From contig NC_065877.1 in NCBI RefSeq assembly GCF_933775445.1, forward strand, positions 33,346,694 through 33,410,693: a stretch of DNA of 64,000 nucleotides. Direction: 5' to 3'. Each line of letters begins with the position of its first letter. Position 1 is the first letter of the stretch. Both the position numbers and the translations under genes were made by a program. This DNA is from Argentina anserina (lineage: Eukaryota > Streptophyta > Magnoliopsida > Rosales > Rosaceae). Of this stretch, positions 48,636-62,014 are shown piece by piece. Under the pieces are notes generated by a model. That model was not told the DNA's origin. It saw only the letters and a program-made list of their open reading frames with translations, and did not search any database.

Positions 48636-51600
48636 CTACCTTAACCACCATCTCTGAACTGTGGAAAGGGGAGGCTCCAAGAATGGCGCCCAGCGGTGGA
48701 TGAATGGATGAACAGTCCTCCCTATCTTAGTCCACACACTCAGATGGTAGGCAGAAGTCCCTGGAGCATGATACATGAGCTTCAGCAACTGCAAAACATG
48801 TCAAAAAGAAAAAGTATCACCACCTCGCAATTTTATATACAAGCAAATACACTTTAGACACTTTCTGACTCTACAATGGCAGATATTAGAGTTCATTTTA
48901 CACACAATAACCACCTAAACCTACAGTGTGGACAAACTCAACTTCTAACCTCATTGGTTAATGAGAAGAATAATGTTAAAAAGTAATTAGTAAGGCAAGT
49001 TGGATGAACTTGGTGCACAAATTTAACGCATGTGTGTGCGTGTAAGTGAGGGTAGGAGGGTGAACATGATAACACAAATGGAACAGCTTTAACCCCAGAA
49101 AACAGAGATGTCATTCCATATTACCTGCCAATACATGACTGTCTGTATAATGTTCCGCTGCCACCTACGAGAATAAACTAAAAATTTAGTAATACATCCT
49201 AAAAACAAGATAGTAAAATATCGTCAAGAACAAAACAAAAGACAATGGTTCCAAACAACTCACGAGAACAGCGATATAATTAAAAGGAAGCCATTTCCAA
49301 TCTCAACATGTGAAGAGAGTATGCTGAGGGTAGTTGTGTTTGCCTCAACCCAAACGCAAGGATCTTCCAAATATTTCCTGTTTACCATCAAGGGAAAGAG
49401 AATATGACTCCATATATTATAGAAGAAGCAATTATTTAGTTAGACTGTACATTAAACCAACATGTTAAAGAACTCCATGAATCCTGAAAGGAATCGACAA
49501 GGTAAATCCTTCAAATTACCAATTTGCCAGTCATATAATTACATTCAGAGAACAGAAGACACGATGAAAAATCATTATTTCCTTAGACGAGAATTCCAAT
49601 GCATCCAATATTAGGCAACACTGTTAAACACCAAATTTCCTACCTGTACAATGAGGACTGACTAAAGTTGCGCCTTAGGAACTTGGCAACATGAACAAGA
49701 GCCCGACATAGAATGGGAATCAAGGCGACTGCAATTGAGATCATATAATTAAGCTAGAAACATCTAAGGAAATAAGTGCAACAGTGGAAGGCAGGAAAAG
49801 AAAAAGGAGAGAGGGCATGGAAATGCTCACATTTGAGAGAAAGATGGGACGTGACAAAAGTCACGCAGTATATCAAGTAGATAAAATCCTTAGAATCGAC
49901 TATTATTCGAAAGTATACTTGCAAACCCTGTAAGTTCCACTCCCTCGGTTTCTGAAACAGCAAGGCTAAATCAATGATAAAACAGCAAAGACGCTATCAA
50001 TTAACCAATTGAATAATAGCAAAAAGTTGGTGTTACTAAAGTTTAATATTTACCCCGTGCTGTGAGTACAATGAATAAAGAGAGGAACACGCTGTGCCCA
50101 TAAAAGAAAGCCGATATGCCCTATTCGAAAGGTGCCTAGGCACCAATGGGAAAATCGCAAGCACAGCCACAAGAAACACCTGAAGATGAGAAAAAAAGAG
50201 TTCATATTGAGCGATAATAACAGACAATCATCTGAAATGACACTCAAAACTGGCAAGAGTAGCCAAGAGCGCTATGTTCAATACAAGACGTCTGACCAAT
50301 AAAAAATGATTCATAAGGCTCACTTTTACTTCAAAGTCAACTTTCTAATATGTAAATGAGAATATGGTTTCAGAAGCAACATAATTTTAACCCTACAATC
50401 AGAAGCAAACTTTGCCTCTTGCTTGTGGAGAACAAGTATACATTAGGCGATCTTTCATTTCTACACTACGCAAATAAGTTCAGCAATCATGACAGATTCA
50501 AAAAAAAGAAAGCTCAGACAACTGAACTACAGCCTTTAACTTTTGGATAGAAGAAACAGTAAAACAAACAAACAAAAACAAAATTCTGAAAGTCAGGCTG
50601 AGAAAAATGACCAGTGTCAAGGCTGAGTGCCTTCCCAATTTTCATTGAAGCAGCTAACAAAAACCATAATGGACAAAAAAAGGTATACATTATTTTTCAT
50701 ATGAGTTTATCATTGTATAACCACATTCTGTATTACTGAGCGTGGTTGAAGGATGCTGAGAAACGAAGAACAAGTAGAGAATTACATAAAGTAATATAAT
50801 ATTTCTTGTCAAGAAACAACTGACTAGAGAAATGCTACACAAAAGAAAGTGTATGACAGCAAGTTAGGAAAAAGTACATAAAACCGGTCTTATGTCCTCA
50901 CAAGTTGATTTAAATGTGTAATATATGTATAGTAAGCATGATAACTGATAAGTAGATTGGCTGTACCCAAGCATTAATAGAAAACTGAATAGTTTGGCGA
51001 TCCCAACGCAGAGAAGTTGGAGGACTTGTTGGTGCGGTTCCTGATGCTCCTGATGTTCTAGAAGTTGATCCTACATACCCATCAAGTTCAACTTGCAATC
51101 AACACTTTCAGGCTACTAAATAGCAAACAAACTTGATTTCTTTTTATGACACGACAATTTGAGCTTATTAATAGTAATACTGAAAACTGATTGCATTTCA
51201 ACCTGCACTGTCATTTGTAGACCGGGACGATGACGACGATGAGGATGGCCTCTTTGGCTTAGAAGGACTCCCGCTGGACATTGCATCCACCAGAAGTTCA
51301 GAATCCTGTTTATCACATCCAAGTTCCTAACTTTGTCAATATGCAAACAAGTGGGTGCAGATAACTTGAAACACCGTTCGACATTCAATCAATAACTCAG
51401 CATGTAAAAATCACCAAAATTCTAGTAACTCCATACTTACAAAACAGAACGAAAACAATTATGGGGAAGCGCATACATGTCCATAAACTAAAGGCAAATC
51501 CTAAGCTCAATCACCCAATTCACAGAAAAACATAGCAGTAACAAAATCATCACTCTGACTAGAACAAAACAAAATCAAAATTCTTGAGAAACAAACAAAC

Positions 51601-51938
51601 CCAGTTCCAAGTTCCAACCTTTCTATAATTCAGAGAGAATAAAAGTCAATTAGAAAACCCAATAAGCAAAACAGAAACAAAACCCCCCATAAAACCCGAA
51701 TCCCAGATTAAAGCTCCAAACATTGAAGAAGCCAGATGATGAGATTGAGATTGGGACTCACAATATAGCGCTTGTAGAACTTCTGCTTGAAATGGCTGAT
51801 GACCTCAGGACTGGAGGACATGTGTGGAGGGATGAGGATGTTGGCCCAGTAGTCGGCCCATCTGGGGTCGTTCTCGTAGTCGTAGGCCGCCGCCGCTATC
51901 TTCTTCAGCTTCTGTGAGTCGTCTCTCTCCTCCCCCAT
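48636..51938 (-). CDS. TMEM33-like multi-pass membrane protein
   Basis: Predicted multi-pass membrane protein of the TMEM33/Pom33/Kr-h2 type, which in other eukaryotes shapes ER and nuclear-pore membranes; the plant role is unproven. Nine exons: 51762-51938, 51203-51305, 50967-51070, 50054-50179, 49831-49951, 49644-49728, 49264-49377, 49125-49164, 48636-48788; 340 residues. The N-terminus is soluble (YENDPRWADYWANILIPPHM; KQKFYKRYI), then a Ser-rich segment. Hydrophobic helices include VFLVAVLAIFPLVP, MGTACSSLYSLYS, DFIYLIYCVTFVTSHLSLKF and IGNGFLLIISLFS. The C-terminus is FSWQRNIIQTVMYWQLLKLM then STVQRWWLR. It resembles Arabidopsis At3g02420, whose database name as a reductase is misleading. 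All exon phases agree. Confidence 0.85.
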
Positions 51939-51999
51939 TCTTCCGAGATTAAGATCGCGACAACCAAAGACTTGTCTTTAATGTTTCTCCTTGTTTGTT

Positions 52000-52628
52000 C
52001 TGTCCCTCTTCTCTTGTCTTCTCAACTGAACTAATTCTCTCTACACTCTTCTGTATGTCTTCGATTCTCTCTACACTTCTCGGCTTTTTACGACGTCGTT
52101 TTGATCACCCTTGCTTTTGAGGTGAATTGGGCTTTTGGAAATTATTTTGTTAAATTCGGTCGATTTGGTTCGGTTTCTTTTAGGAGACCACATTATGATC
52201 ATAGTAACTTTCGCATGCTTTTACTGTAGTGAACGTTCGGTTCAATTTCATGATAGACAATGAATCCAAATTGGATATAGTTTTAAACCTTAGCATCGCA
52301 TTTTATGTAGCTTTTTCTCTTCTTCGATTTGATTCCAAATTGATTGTAGTAGAGCGGTAAAGTTGTGGTTAAACTAATAGTAAAACGAGTAATTATTATA
52401 TGTACTCACCACAACACGTGACACTGTCATATGGTGTACACATCCAATCATATTAGATCATGATATAATTAACATGTACGCGGTGAAAATGGTAAAAGTT
52501 TATTTATATATAAGAATCAATCAGAAACAATCACAATTTAAAATAAACCAATAACATTAAAGAATACACCACGTGAGATATGTAGCGAGTATATTATAAT
52601 AATTTCTCTAATAAAACAGGACAAATAG
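52000..52628. other. Spacer upstream of the TMEM33-like gene
   Basis: Promoter side of the leftward TMEM33-like gene, then AT-rich DNA with no gene. Ends where the sequence shared with the window's right end begins. Confidence 0.45.
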
Positions 52629-53112
52629 TGACTAATTTTGGTATGAGGAGTTTATTTGTGACCAAGGTTCGAAAAATCGTCAAGTGCTTTTAGGGTGAAT
52701 AACTGCCTTGGAGCACCTAGGCGGCATCGTAACTGCATTTGCATTACTCTTTGTTCGGGAAGATTGAATCAAAAGAAACTTGAGGGGGTATATATTGCTT
52801 AATTGAGGATAAAAAAATTTCTAAACACAGTTACAAGCACTGTGGCATAGTCCACAACATCCAACATCCTCCTCTAGCAATATGATTCGTAAAACTATGG
52901 ACCTCACACCGCTTTCAAAAAAAATACCATGAAGCTTTCCTCTACTCTATGGCTACCATTCTCTCCCTCTTTCAGTCTCAAACTCTTTTCGGAAAGAGTA
53001 TTCTCCCCTCTTTAATTAATTACCAGATATGCAGTAATGAATCTAAACTTCTAGCTTGCACGAAAATCTTTTAGAAGCTTGAATCAATCTGACAAGCTTT
53101 GCATTACTGAGC
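52629..53112. repeat. Segmental duplication copy A (3' end of the CCR-like gene and flank)
   Basis: This 484-bp stretch recurs in the same orientation at 63516-64000, with only scattered substitutions and one-base indels. It covers the last 70 bp of the CCR-like coding sequence, its 3' UTR and downstream DNA including a cctaggcggc motif. Homology starts abruptly at tgactaattttgg in both places. Confidence 0.93.
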
Positions 53113-54629
53113 ATGCTGGTTACTTCTGCATCTTCTTCTTCATTTAACACTTCATGGCTTCCTCCTCCTGATAACATACCCTGAATCTTTAACCTATTTT
53201 CGAGTTCAATGGCTTCACTTCTTTTTCTTATAACATTCCCAAAGCATAGGTATCTCCCGCCTGCTCCATTGTCCATGGCTTCGTAAACAAAGACGTGCGC
53301 CTCTGCAGCCTTTTCCACATCCTCAATGGCTAGGTGACCATTTTTTAGCATATCCTTCCCACCTATAAACACATCACAAAAGCATTTTCAGAAATTTGTT
53401 GTTAATTGCTAAATGAATTAACATGTCTATCAAGATGTAGTTGGTAGTTGCCTTTGAGATAGGGTATGGAGCTGTCCTGGCAAGCACTTGAGTCCATGAG
53501 AAGGCCAGGGCAAACTGTCACAAGATTGACTTTCATTTCCTTCGCCTTTCTCCAACAAGCCATCTCTGCAGTGGTCTTCCCCAAAGCCAGCCAAAGCTAA
53601 TTTTGCATAAGAAAAGAGTGAATATAAGTAATAAATAGGATGCTCGATCGCAAACAATCGATACATATTTAGTACTGCAATTACTGTACCAAGTGATCAA
53701 ATATCAAGAAATTCACCATTGACAAACCTTATTTTCTCTGCAGAATTCTACGTTGCTCCAGCTGAACTCATCAATGACCTTGTTTTCACTATCACCTGTC
53801 CAAACAGAGGCAAGAAGAGAGGAAGTGAAGATGCATCTCTTTGCATATGCTGCCCTGCCGCAAGCTTCGATCACATTCTTTGCCCCTTCAGTTTCAAGAA
53901 ATGCCATTTGTCCCTAGACATGTAAATGCAATATTTATTAATGTCTGAAATAAAAAATTCTTAACGCACTATAAACTAGTCTGGCGTTACTGATCTAGTG
54001 ATATTGTTCTTCCAACTTCCAAATAAAATCTTAAACTTGTTAGTTGTTACTGGTCTTCAACCAAGCATTAGATTTACAGAAGTACTTTCACCTAAACAAT
54101 CCAAACATGCTCTAATCAGTATATATATGTGCCAAACTTACAGAGTAACCAGAGACACCATGTGGATCAATGAAGGAGGAGGTATGAAAAATTGCATGGC
54201 AGCCCCTAAAAGCATCACAAAGCCTATCCAAGTTCCCCATCTTTGCCACAACAACACTCTCTAGTTGGTTAATCACTTCCTCTCTCATTAGCTTCTTCAT
54301 GTCTTCATAATCCTCTATCGTGCATAACATAGAGATAGAAAAGAGAAAAGTGAAAAAGAGATCATAATTTGGCAAAAACTATTTGTGGTCGTGAAAAGTT
54401 CTAGCAGGGTACCTCGGTTTTGAATGGTGACTCGAACAAGGTATCCACGAGCCAAAAGAGCCTTAGCTATGTGAGAACCCAGGTAAGAATTCCCACTGGT
54501 CACACAGACCAGGTTCTTATCTCTTGAATTATCCAAACTGCACCTGAATGCATAGTTTACACAGCTTTTGTGTTCCTCCTCTATAGAGACCATCAATGGC
54601 TTTGGCACCATCACCTCTTCCATTGCCAT
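53043..54629 (-). CDS. CCR-like short-chain reductase (SNL6-type) with substituted catalytic Tyr
   Basis: Member of the NAD(P)-binding CCR/DFR-like extended SDR family, closest in style to rice SNL6. Five minus-strand exons: 54413-54629, 54142-54314, 53728-53913, 53452-53596, 53043-53362; 346 residues. Near residues 40-70 is the Rossmann motif VCVTSGNSYLGSHIAKALLA, with the usual second Gly of TGG replaced by Ser. FTSSLLASVWTGD keeps the catalytic Ser region. The active-site motif, normally WYxxxK, reads LWLALGKTTAEMACW, so Tyr is Leu (codon CTG) while Lys is kept. AKEMKVNLVTVCPGLLMD and the C-terminal region look normal. The fourth intron uses a GC donor (AAAG|gcaact at 53451). Reductase activity is doubtful. 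The 3' end is duplicated at the window's right edge. Confidence 0.85.
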
Positions 54630-54639
54630 TGCCGTCTCC

Positions 54640-55320
54640 CTTCTCCTCTATCTCTCTCTTTCTGGAGTTTTATTTCATATAATTTAAACTGGAACGTAGA
54701 CTTCTTTGTCGAAGTCCCATAAATAAATGCCTCCTTTATTGTTGTGGACTATGTCTGGTAGCTGAAGAATAGTAGATGAAGACACGAGGGTGGTAAGTGC
54801 CCACAAGTTAAGGCAGACATGAGGGTCATGCGTGTAACATTCTTGTTCTTTAAATTGCCAGTTTAATTTACATATCAATTTATGTCTGGCAAGTAAATAG
54901 TTAACAATGGAAACCGTTAATAGTTGATCGACAAGCTAATTGATTGATTTAGACCAGTGAGGAGTGTTTTGGCATCATCAGATATTCCATTTGGTACCAT
55001 TTGGCACCATTTGGCCTTGGAGTGTTTTACTGGATTCCTTCATTCTCTACAAACAACTCTCCACAAATGAGAAAGCTTCAGAGCATGTATATCATACCAT
55101 TTATATAAAAACCTCAAATAATAGCTTACGTACAATGCTGTATCAATGAACCTACCTTACAAAAGAATACACAGAAATGGGCATCCTTGCAACAAACTCA
55201 TGTTAGCAGAGAACACAAAAAATCATGTGAAAAATGAGAAGATTTGCAAGAAACGAGCACAACCTTGTTCCAACACCCCAATATAGTTGGTAGAACTCTA
55301 GATTGCAACATGTGCCTTAA
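54640..55320. other. Spacer between the CCR-like gene and PERK
   Basis: Holds the CCR-like promoter (left) and PERK 3' UTR (right). A short direct repeat ccatttgg(t/c)accatttgg lies near 54988-55015. No gene was found. Confidence 0.4.
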
Positions 55321-55326
55321 ATTGTG

Positions 55327-58300
55327 TCAAATGTTCCATCCTCCAGATCTATCTATGGGTAATACAGTGTCCTGGTTTCTCTGGTCTCTACTCCAGGTAC
55401 TCCGAGTTTGGTCCCCCTGCTCTCTACTCTGTTCCCGCTGATCTCTATTCCAGCTACTCCGAGATTGGTCCCCGTTATCTCTACTTTTCCAGCTACTCTG
55501 ACTTTGATTAAAGTAACTCGTACTGTAATCCTGACTAGCAAATGCCATTCTTTGGAACATTCTAATTTGTGCAGACTGATCTGCAGAATTAAAAACTTCA
55601 CTCTGGCCAGGTTTCATTCCGTTACTGAGATCTGAGGTATCATCCAAGGAGTCTAAAGCCCTTACCACCTGCAATGGGGATATAAATTTTAACTTATCTG
55701 CAGTACAGAACAAATGTCAGACTAGTCATATAATATTTCATACCTGTCTCATTCGTGGCCTTTTAGTAGCTGAATGACGCACACAAGCTGAAGCCGCCTC
55801 AATCATCCGAAACATTTCACTCTCAACATAATTCTTTTCCAGCCTTGGATCTGCCAACTCACTTAAATCTCCAGTTTCAACTGCGTCAGTAAGCAAAGGT
55901 CGAGCCTGGAAGAAAAGATTGGCTGTCATTCAATGTTTCAAGTATGCTAGAAGGTGTCTGTTCTAGATATTGTAGAACCATAACATTCTGATTACATAAA
56001 AGAGATACAGGTGGCAGAATAAGTTTTTCAAAGCTATCATCGCCGTTTGGGAGAATAGACTCTAACAAGAAGCCTAAAACTCAAATGTTAAATAAACCAG
56101 TTAATTAGAAGAAACAACCAAAACAATGCAAGAGTAAATGATTGTCTCCAGAAAAAAACAATTATTAAAAACAAAAGACTCTCGACGACCAACAAAAGAA
56201 AATTCAGTGCATATAGATTTACCCATTCAACAAGGCTCTCGTCTCCCAATGGTTGAGAGCCATCCACAGGCTTGCGACCGGTAATCAGCTCCAATAGTAC
56301 AACGCCATAAGAATAAACGTCAGACTTATCTGTTAACTTTCCACTTGTTGCATATTCTGGAGCCATGTATCTGGACAATCACACAATTCCATCAGAACAA
56401 CTCAAAAGATTGAAAATGGGGACAATCATGGTCCAAAAACTACAAATATTTACCCAAATGTTCCCATGACTCGTGTTGTTACATGTGTATTTGTATCCAA
56501 TGCTAGCTTTGCAAGTCCAAAGTCTGCAACCTGTTAGTGAGAACAATTGCATCTTTAGAACAATAAGTTGCAATCAAGTAATTACAATTGGAGACTGCAA
56601 GAATGAGCTCTAGCTGCCAAGGGCGATGTTAAAAAAGCATTGTGAGCATGCAGGAATACAGCCGAAAGGCTCTTGGCAGAAGACTAAACTGAACCCGTGA
56701 TACAGACTCTTACCAGCTAATTTCTATGTTTTTTCTTGATACTGGAAACAGGCATACCTGAGCTTCAAAATTGTTATCCAGAAGAATGTTTGACGACTTG
56801 ATATCTCTATGAATGATGCGAGGATGGCCTGACAAACACATTAAGACCAAATATTCAGAGAGAGAATGAAAAGGAAGAGAGAGAACATGACACTATACAA
56901 TACAAGGATTAATGCAGTACTAAAGGCAACTGTTGACTCAATGAACATAGTCATATGTAGTCCAATTATATGACTTGATTTTGGTTGCCATACTGTAAAT
57001 TGAATATAAGAATAACAGTGCGCCATGAAGATTGTTCATTTTGAATATGTAATCTATTCTCAAATACTCTTTCTCAGTGTTATGATTACAGAGGTAATTT
57101 CAACTATAGGGCGTTGATTGATATATACTTGTAGAAACACATATAAACATAATGCTGATGACCATGGCACAGAATACGTCACTATATGTCCTTAAATATG
57201 GATGATGCCGGAACATATTTGTGTTCATTTAATTCAATGATCAATACAGCACTAAACAGTTGACATTCCAGATTATAGTTCTACATTCTTATAATCCAAG
57301 TTTATAAGAAAATGCATTGCAAACTGTAATATATAACAGGAGAAGAAGCTCACAGTCTTCATGTAAGTAAGCTATCCCATGAGCTGCACCAGCGGCAACT
57401 TTGACTCTAGTAGCCCAATCCATAACCGGCATGTCCTTGCCTGAAATTTTTCAATAGATGAAAGTTAGAGGTCAATTTTCAAGAGTTAATATATATTTTA
57501 TATTTAGTGTGCAGTAGATGGAATCATATAATAATGTTCCTTTTCTAGCTTGAATAAAATGAAGAAAACCCCCCCAAGCACCTTTTCGAGATTTAGAAAA
57601 TTACTGAAAATTATCAATTAAACTTCCGGAATTAGACCCAACAGGTGAGTCATCAAGATCTACAGGTTCCCAAATATTTCAGATTTTCTTTCAAATACAA
57701 AGTATGGCTCACCATGAAGATGGTAATGAAGGGTATCGTTTTGAACAAAGTCATAGACAAGCAACCTTTGATGGTCAGATATACAGTAACCCACCAGGGA
57801 AACCAAATGCCGATGGTGTACACGGCTGATGATTTCAACTTCAGCTCTGAACTCACGTTCCCCTTGTCCACCACCAATTTTTAGCTGTTTAACAGCAACT
57901 TCTCTTCCATCTTCCAGGACACCTTTGTACACACAACCGAATCCCCCTTCACCCAAAAGATTCTGTGTTGAAAATCCATTTGTGGCTTGGATCAGTTCTT
58001 CATATGTAAACCATGATCTTGAATTGCTGGCTCCAGACTCTGATTGTGCATACATAAATTCTTTACCAGAACCATTTCCAACAAGGGGAGCTGGAGACTG
58101 GGGCCTCAAAAATACAGAATCTGGACAGCAGAAGCAAGTTACATCAGTATGAATAATACATTCAACTGCACGTTCTATTAAAGCTTGCTGGGTAACTCAA
58201 AAGGTTACGTAAACAAAATTTGGCTGTACAGGTCATATAAATTTATTATGTGATAACATCAGCCATAAACTATTTACTAAGGTCCAGAGGACTAACTATC

Positions 58301-59563
58301 TAAAAGGCTTTTGCATAAGAGTTTAAAATTTCTAATTTCTCATGTCCTGCATCAGCAGTTCAGCACACTATGAACAATTCAATGCATAAAAAATTATTGT
58401 ATTCTTTGCACATTCTATGATGTAATAAGATGTACATTGTTTAATTATGAATATATTAAAAAGACGTGTAGTTTGCAACTTTGCATTCTCTAGAGATCTG
58501 ACACAGACTAACTCTCCCAATTCCTTCGGGCAGCTGCTAGAATCAATGCCTTCTCAATGAAAAAGAATGGAATACTTAAGAATCAACAGACCAACGCAAA
58601 AATGACATGATTAAAGTTGTGTGTGATCATTATATCACCTGAATTCTGGGATGAAGCAAATGGAGAAGGCATGGTGTAAAGATTTGACCCACTTTTTCTC
58701 TTCTTCTTCTTCTTAGCAAACCACACGGCCATCACAACAAGACTGAGCACCAGCACTCCAACCACAATTCCAATCGCCACGGCTCCACCAGTGTTCAATC
58801 CTTTTGCATTTCCAGGAGTGGCATTTACCGTTACATTGGCATCAGGAGTTGGCTTTGCAGTAGGCTTCTCTGTAGGAACCCCTGCTGGTGAAGGAGTCGA
58901 TGAATTACTAGGGGCAGCAGGAGGAGAAACAGCAGGAGGGGAAGACGATGAGGGAACTGATGAAGAAGGCGGTGGTGATGTGGACTTGGGAGGAGTGTTG
59001 ACCACTGGTGGCGGAGCAGACTGAGGATCAGATGGAGGTGGTGCAGTTGGGGAGGGAGGAGACTTTTCTGGCGCTTTTGGTGGTGGTGGAGACTTGGATG
59101 GAGGTGGTGATGGAACAGCTGGAGGAGGAGGGGAGTCAGTTGGCGGTGAGGGGTCTGATGGTGGTGTTGGGGAGGGAGGGGAGCCTCCTGATGGTGGCGG
59201 TGGGGACACATTGGACGCTGGTGCCTCCGGGGGCGGTGTAGTTGGCGTTGGAGGCGGCGGTGACGCTGCAGGAGGTGAAGCAGGAGGAGCTGGAGGAGGG
59301 GAAGTGGGAGACTTGGGAGGAGGAGGAGGAGACGCCGGGGGTGGTGAAGCTGGTGGAGGAGATGCTACAGTTGGTGGCGGGGATGATGGTACAGGTGGTG
59401 GGGGTGAGGAAGCCGGAGGGGGAGCGGCTGCGGCGGTTGGAGGAGGGGAGGAGGAGGACTGTGGAGGAGGGGAAGAGGTGTCATTGGTTGCAGAAGTGTT
59501 GGAATTTGATGGAGGGTTTGCAGAAGGTGAAGAATTTGGAGAAGGTGATGTTGTTGAGGACAT
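55327..59563 (-). CDS. PERK: PERK, proline-rich extensin-like receptor kinase
   Basis: Plasma-membrane Ser/Thr receptor kinase thought to sense cell-wall state. Eight minus-strand exons: 58639-59563, 57713-58120, 57354-57440, 56758-56828, 56454-56530, 56223-56370, 55744-55905, 55327-55668; 739 residues, typical for PERKs. Residues 1 to about 250 are a Pro/Ser-rich extracellular wall-binding domain (many SPPPP and PPPSP units) with no classical signal peptide, as usual in this family. Transmembrane helix near 259-282 ([20 protein letters not shown]) is followed by KKKKKRK. The kinase has all key motifs: [33 protein letters not shown], activation loop [20 protein letters not shown], and [17 protein letters not shown]. 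The C-terminus carries an SSW/RDQ repeat and ends DRSGGWNI. A 5' UTR intron is likely at 59592-60103. Confidence 0.95.
55365..55505 (-). repeat. Coding minisatellite in the PERK C-terminal tail
   Basis: Repeated units of the type [16 protein letters not shown] / [12 protein letters not shown] come from recurring DNA blocks such as ctgatctctattccagctactccgag. At least three imperfect copies lie after the kinase domain. I do not recall this tail from Arabidopsis PERKs. Confidence 0.7.
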
Positions 59564-59591
59564 TTTGGATTAAATTGAATGCAAAGTCTAC

Positions 59592-60103
59592 CTAATTTTG
59601 GATTGTTATAGGTTCCATCAATACTAGTTCTCAAAATCCAGAGCCAAAAAGGGTCTCTTTCAGTAACAGAATCATAGATCAGCTACCATTACAAAAGCAA
59701 AAATTCGATCCCACAATGTCTGCCAAATAGTGAATTGACCACAACCAAGTAATAATGGGGCTAAAATTCTCTGATATATCAAAATGCCAGAAAACCCCCA
59801 ATTCAAACTGACCTGGTAAAACTAAAGTCTTCTATACTGGTGTACTTGGTCACCAAAACTACACTGAAAACAACAGTTGAGATAAACTCAAAATCCAAGC
59901 ACCACCCAATTCACAAAAAACCCTAGTCAGAACTCAGAACACAATCAACCCCTTAAAAACTGAGCAGAATTCAGATTAAAGCAGCCTACTTTATATCAAA
60001 GCTTCAACCTTTAAATTTTACTGGGCAAATGCAGCAGCACCCAGATCACCAAATCGAGCAGGGAGACAAACCCAACACGTCAAAAAGCTCCAAGAATTCG
60101 TAC
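59592..60103 (-). other. Probable 5' UTR intron of PERK
   Basis: Minus-strand donor GATAG|gtacga at 60103 and acceptor aaaattag ending at 59592. The spliced leader joins 28 nt before the ATG at 59563. Consensus-based. Confidence 0.5.
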
Positions 60104-60199
60104 CTATCTATCTCGGAGATCGTCTTGGTTTGCAGAGTTGGAATCTTCTAAAAATTCCTGACAGTGTTTGTGTAGAAAGGAAGCGCTTTTTGTTTGGGG

Positions 60200-61700
60200 T
60201 CAGTTGAGAATGGTGGGAGAGATGTAACCCACAAACTACGCAAAGAAACGTGGGGGCGACTTAGGAACAGAGCTCCACATGCAAAAGCGCGGCAGTAGCA
60301 TCCAAAAACAAAACAATGATTGTGAAAAATTACTCACAGAGCATGAGAGGGATAGCAAAAATTCTTAGTATAAGTAACGCCTTCTTAGGATGTTGTTAAT
60401 TACTTAATTAGCTGTTTGCCTGTTTCTTTCTGTTTGGTTTTTTTTTTCTTAATTGAGATTTTATCTAATTAATACGATGAATTGTATCAACTAGTATGAC
60501 ACTTTTTTTCTTGTAATTGAATGGCAACACTTTGAGGGATATGAATGCTTACAAAAATCTACGGGGGTGAAATGTTTATTTTACATATGTTTCGATTCAG
60601 ATATTAAAAGTCTGTGAACTGCGAGCGAGAGTCAAAAATTAAATGTTAAACTCGGTGAGTATAATGTGAGAAAAAAAATTGAAAAAAAAAAGATGTTTAA
60701 AAAAGTTGAAGATGAGGAAGAACTTTCATTTCCTTAAGAAATCGTCTTTAGCACAAGGCTGAGATGACCTAAAATGAATCATCTAAGCATAACATAGTTA
60801 CCATACATGTATCGGATTATCGGAGTAAGGTAGTACTGCAATGTGCAATTACTATAGATACCCTCTTATTATATGTTTCAGCTCACTGCTTGAGCGGTGA
60901 TCTAGTGTGAGAAGCTGACTAGATGTCTAGATTATTGGGGAGCTTATAGCCTGAGTCGTGGAGTACATATAGCGACCCCATCCGTCCAATTAGAACTCAA
61001 ACGTTGTGTTTTGATTGTTATTAATTGAAATCAGAGAATGTTTAGGGGAAAGGAGGTGCAGAAATAAGAAAAGCTAACAAGGAAAAAGAAAAAATAGAAA
61101 ATATGGGAGTCAAAGCTTGAAGCCGCGTAGGATTTGAATTCTAATTGCGAGTCAACCCTGAAAGTCATAATAAGTATTTGATCATGAGAGGTGATTTGAT
61201 CGATGAATAATGGTGGAGATCTCATTCTCATTGATGAGCAGGAAGAAACAGTCTCAACTCTCAACTGCCATGTTGTCTCAATGTGCGCATGTAGAAGAAG
61301 CATCAATATACAAATTTTATAATCATAACAGCTTCTAAATTATTAACTTGTTGCATTTGCTTGTATCACACACAAAAAAAAAAACTTGTTGCATTTGCTT
61401 GTCATCATGTTCTTCGGGTGCTATTTGGGTTTGGGGAGTTCTTAATGAATTAAACCATCTGACTAAGTCATCATAATCTTCTACTCAAAGGCTTTCCATG
61501 TTGGTTGAGCTGATGATGGTATACAATTGGGCATCGTTGGTTGTTACTTGTTACCAATGTGTTCGATCTTTTGGTCTGATGACTCTGATCGATATTGAAT
61601 TGTACTGTACTCGATGAGATCGATTTCTCAGTGTAGCTAACTGGTATATAATAAGAGTTATCTGAGAAAGCTGGTTAAAGAATTGAAAGACTGCTATACA
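60200..61700. other. Spacer upstream of PERK
   Basis: AT-rich DNA. An 18-bp direct repeat, acttgttgcatttgcttg, occurs at about 61347 and 61383. No protein-like frame or RNA gene was recognised. Confidence 0.4.
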
Positions 61701-62014
61701 TAACATCAGAGGCGGATTCATATGAAGGGCCGGTTGGGCTGCAACCCATACAATATTTTGACAAAAAAAAACCCTATATATATATATACACACAACATAT
61801 ATATATATACACAACAGCCTGTAACCATACAAAAACAAAAGACTAAGAAAATTTGCTGCAAGCCTCCAAGCTCCAACCAAATTTGCTTCCTCCCTGGATC
61901 CGCTAAGTTTGTAACTCTCTCTCTCTCTCTTTGGCCTTAATTGTGTATAACAGCAAGTTGGGAACGGCAAGAGTAAAACCCAGATTGATGGTAGATGAGT
62001 AGGGCAAGTTCTGG

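Noticed and set aside
58791..59595. Gly/Val-rich and Met/Glu-rich frames opposite PERK exon 1
   Set aside because: Mirror frames of the Pro-rich extensin-like coding region; such GC-rich repeats leave all frames open.
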